IMG/VR virus record: IMGVR_UViG_3300032073_000075
Coordinates: 1 to 38,875 of that record
DNA length: 38,875 bases
From: a virus
Direction: 5' to 3' (one strand)
The notes under the pieces were generated by a model. That model saw only the letters and a list, made by a program, of their open reading frames with translations, had not been told where the DNA came from and made no database searches. This document shows positions 36,579-38,875 of this stretch, in pieces; positions within the stretch are counted from its first letter, which is position 1; every line of letters starts with the position of its first letter. The position numbers and the translations under genes were made by a program.

Positions 36579-38875
36579 TTAAGCAACCGTCATGCCTGTT
36601 GGTTTAGCGTCACCGTGTCCCGCTGTTAAAGTTGCAAACGCTGTGACGCTGTTCATTGCGTAAGAATTAGCTTCAGTAAATGTGATTGTTAAAGTCGTTC
36701 CACTCGTACTTGTCGCCACACTAATGTCTCCGCCAAGATTTGCGTCCATTTGAGTGATAGCAGTGATACTTGTGTTTGAAGCTATTGCATAACGTACAAA
36801 TGTCGGAGTTGCTGCGGTTGCCCCATCGCTACCCATCGCCATTCGGAGTTCGATTAGATGGTGAACCCAACGAGTCGCTTGGCTTGGGAATGTGAACGAC
36901 ACGGCAATTGTGTGGTCAAGCCCCGCAACGTGTTTGACGTAATTGGTAACATATCCATCTCCAATTTGCGTGTCTCCGGTAAATTTGGCTAGGCCCGCAT
37001 TATTAATATTTAAAACTTCGGTTCCCGTGCTTGAATTATTGTGGCTGCTAATTCGCATAGTTGGTGTTCCGCTTGAACCAGCGCGATGTCCACTTATTAA
37101 AAATCCGTAGTTATCAGACACAGAAGTAGATAATGCTATCGACGTGAGACCAGTTGTGTTCTGCGTTCCCGAAGGTAATAATTTAAGTGCAGCACTCGAA
37201 AACGGAGTGCCAGTGGTTGTGTCTTGCGGTTTGTTAATTGTTACGGTTCCAGCCGTACCAATTCCTAAGCGTTCAGTACCGTTCGTTAAAAATTTATACG
37301 CCAACCCTACGCCAGAGTTACTTAAACTGTTAAAATTAGCAGAACCGCCTTTGCAGTTCATAAAAATGCTATCTCCGTTCAAAGAACGAACAACCTTTAA
37401 GCCGGAATTAAAACTATCATCAACCCCAGCTTTTACAGTTACGAGTCCCGCCGATGAAATCGTCATTCTTGGACTCGTCAACGTGTCCGTTCCACTATTG
37501 TTTTGAGTAAAGAAATCAATTCTACTCGATTGATAATTGGAACTTCCACCGTCCCAATCTGCATCCGCAACGAAATTAATCTTCGCGCCTGTGAGTGGTG
37601 GAGAAGCGGCATTGTCCGAACCTTGTCCAAGGATAGTTCCGATTACGTCATTAGCGACTATTGAAGTATCTTTAGCCCACAGACTTAGGTGAGCCGGATT
37701 ATTACTGCCTCCGTCTGAAAGCACTTGAACAGCTCCAGTCGAAGAAATCGACATTCGCTCAATTAATGCATTTGCCGCACTGCCGTAAGACTTGAAAGAA
37801 AAGTTACCTTGTACATTACTGCGAGCAATGAATTGAGCCACGTCTCCAGAGGAAACAATATCAACTGCTCCGTGGGCGTGGTTTTCGTCCGATACCCTTA
37901 ACCCGTAACCGTGTGAATCAATTGCAGTTGAGCCGGAACCATTACCAGTAACTTGCATTTGCTGAACTGGTGCGCCTTGGTTGACTCCAATTTTACCGGC
38001 AGAATCAATTTTTAAACGTGACGTTCCTGCGGTTCTAAACTCCATCGCATTTGAGGAGTGTGAGTATTCAATTCTACCAGCGTTGTTATCTGCGCTATCT
38101 CCAAAGAATATATTTGCCGCACCATTTGTTGGCGTAAGAATTGAGATTCCTGCTTGCGATTGATTAGTGTCAATGACAAGAGCGTCTGCAGTAGTATCTG
38201 CCGTTGCCCCGCTTGCTCCCTCGTACACTCGTAATTTTCCAGCAACAAGCTCATTGTCGGCTGGTGTAATTGCACTTGTACCAATACGAGCCGCGACCGC
38301 TGAAATTTGTATTGGCTTAGAAATAGCCTCAACCCCACTTGCCGAAATCGTGGCATCGACAGAATTAGTCGAACGGTCTGCCAACATCAAACTAGCTGTA
38401 GGCGATGCTTCAGAAAGGCAGTAATCTGTGACCGCACCAATTTGAACGACAGTATCGTTAGCGTCTAGCGTAACCGAGCCTGTTGCTGTGAATTGTGTTC
38501 CAATATTATTGTTCGCCGCTCCAACAGTTGTAAAATCAACTCCGTCTCTCGCTGTGATTCTGTAGCGTTTACCATTGGTAGTTGTGCCAGAATTTATTGT
38601 CGTCTGACTCGCCCACATCTCAGAAAATTCTAGATTTTTGTTCTCGAATTTTTCTTTAATTTCCGAACTGGATAACACCCGATTATAAAACCGTGTGCGC
38701 GACAGTGTTCCTTCAAATAAATTGACCGCGCTTGAATAAGCAGAACCAATAAACGCATCACTACAAGAGTCTATACCGTGACTTGCGCTTATTGTTGCAG
38801 TTCCTACAGAAACCCCATTGTCAAACAGAGTTGCTGAAGTTGAGTCAATTGTTACAACGAGATGATGAACCTTTA
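36579..38875 (-). CDS. tail fibre / receptor-binding protein, truncated by right window edge
   Basis: The frame is open from the window edge; 764 residues are visible. It begins within a LamG-like domain (KVHHLVVTIDS) that matches the left fibre almost base for base, then a different body with repeated fibre units (SRLKIDSAGKIGVN, ERMSISSTGAVQVL, PRMTISSAGLVTV, ERLGIGTAGTVTI) and a C-terminal region (HTIAVSFTFPSQATRWVHHL). An internal GTG at 38678 is not the real start. Host-recognition role inferred from family. Confidence 0.85.
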   Translation of the reverse strand, partial: KVHHLVVTIDSTSATLFDNGVSVGTATISASHGIDSCSDAFIGSAYSSAVNLFEGTLSRTRFYNRVLSSSEIKEKFENKNLEFSEMWASQTTINSGTTTNGKRYRITARDGVDFTTVGAANNNIGTQFTATGSVTLDANDTVVQIGAVTDYCLSEASPTASLMLADRSTNSVDATISASGVEAISKPIQISAVAARIGTSAITPADNELVAGKLRVYEGASGATADTTADALVIDTNQSQAGISILTPTNGAANIFFGDSADNNAGRIEYSHSSNAMEFRTAGTSRLKIDSAGKIGVNQGAPVQQMQVTGNGSGSTAIDSHGYGLRVSDENHAHGAVDIVSSGDVAQFIARSNVQGNFSFKSYGSAANALIERMSISSTGAVQVLSDGGSNNPAHLSLWAKDTSIVANDVIGTILGQGSDNAASPPLTGAKINFVADADWDGGSSNYQSSRIDFFTQNNSGTDTLTSPRMTISSAGLVTVKAGVDDSFNSGLKVVRSLNGDSIFMNCKGGSANFNSLSNSGVGLAYKFLTNGTERLGIGTAGTVTINKPQDTTTGTPFSSAALKLLPSGTQNTTGLTSIALSTSVSDNYGFLISGHRAGSSGTPTMRISSHNNSSTGTEVLNINNAGLAKFTGDTQIGDGYVTNYVKHVAGLDHTIAVSFTFPSQATRWVHHLIELRMAMGSDGATAATPTFVRYAIASNTSITAITQMDANLGGDISVATSTSGTTLTITFTEANSYAMNSVTAFATLTAGHGDAKPTGMTVA
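37441..37471. repeat. 31-bp exact patch shared with the other fibre gene (copy 2)
   Basis: Identical to 7525-7555, encoding the RMTISSAGLVTV unit of this fibre. It lies about 1.1 kb from the long identical block; the corresponding distance in the left gene is about 0.8 kb, so the patch is out of register with the long block. Confidence 0.75.
38617..38875. repeat. near-identical block shared by two fibre genes (copy 2)
   Basis: Matches 8335-8593 with two mismatches. The block probably extends beyond the right edge, since the left copy continues into the rest of the LamG domain. Confidence 0.95.

Noticed and set aside
1-38875. CRISPR array or insertion sequence
   Set aside because: No regularly spaced repeat series and no transposase with terminal inverted repeats was found.

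Overview
The window is bacteriophage DNA: essentially every supportable gene lies on the minus strand, genes are tightly packed with 1-30 bp overlaps, and the classes are those of a temperate, tailed dsDNA phage (tyrosine integrase, GpA-type terminase, lambda-type portal, S49 protease and capsid, tail genes, tape measure, holin/spanin cassettes, primase-helicase). No host housekeeping gene and no intact RNA gene was seen. The integrase C-terminus (LRHSYCSYHLA and AGHSEKILFENYRE) looks like integrases I associate with Verrucomicrobiota, so a Gram-negative host from that phylum is my best guess. Spanin-like gene pairs fit a Gram-negative host. The host call is inference.

Transcription runs right to left. 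From the right: 38.9-36.6 kb is a truncated tail-fibre gene; 36.6-33.5 kb holds fibre-associated small genes, a DUF2589-type pair, a holin/spanin cassette, a PD-(D/E)XK nuclease and a HExxH protein. At 33.5-33.3 kb there is an AT-rich gap with a DnaA box and inverted repeats. The early/replication block is 33.3-27.5 kb (HTH proteins, RlpA-like protein, SSB-like protein, DEDDy exonuclease, PD-(D/E)XK protein, RuvC-like resolvase, DnaA domain IV-like protein, primase-helicase). Then come accessory genes and a methyltransferase (27.3-26.1), terminase (25.9-23.7), small genes behind a palindrome-containing promoter (23.6-22.6), head genes (22.4-18.5), tail genes (18.5-8.9), a second fibre gene (8.9-6.2) and a second, syntenic holin/spanin/nuclease cassette (6.2-4.36). 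A tRNA-Thr(CGT) 3' fragment flanked by short repeats looks like attP (4.15-4.37 kb). It is followed by the integrase, two ribbon-helix-helix proteins, a small HTH protein, and a RecT-like annealing protein / PD-(D/E)XK exonuclease / DUF669-like protein module that runs off the left edge.

Two versions of the fibre-to-lysis end are present. The two fibre genes share 257 of 259 bases over their common 5' part as far as the window shows, then diverge abruptly. GCCGGC occurs about three dozen times between 8.9 and 34.1 kb by my eye count, and I found none to the left of 8.9 kb or to the right of 34.1 kb. The window therefore joins at least two phage lineages: tandem prophages, a chimera that recombined in the fibre genes, or one phage with a duplicated fibre/lysis module. 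The sequence alone does not decide between these.

The most promising under-described elements are: (1) a compact regulatory circuit at 2.45-2.89 kb, where a near-consensus sigma70-type promoter carries a GGTGACTGTCACC-type operator in its spacer, repeated at two downstream places, and drives two tandem 55-56 aa ribbon-helix-helix proteins ahead of the recombination genes; (2) a perfect 20-bp palindrome similarly placed in a second promoter at 23.6 kb; (3) the DUF2589-type pair inserted into only one of the two lysis cassettes; and (4) a beta-rich domain found both fused to a tail-terminator-like protein and alone next to the fibre gene.
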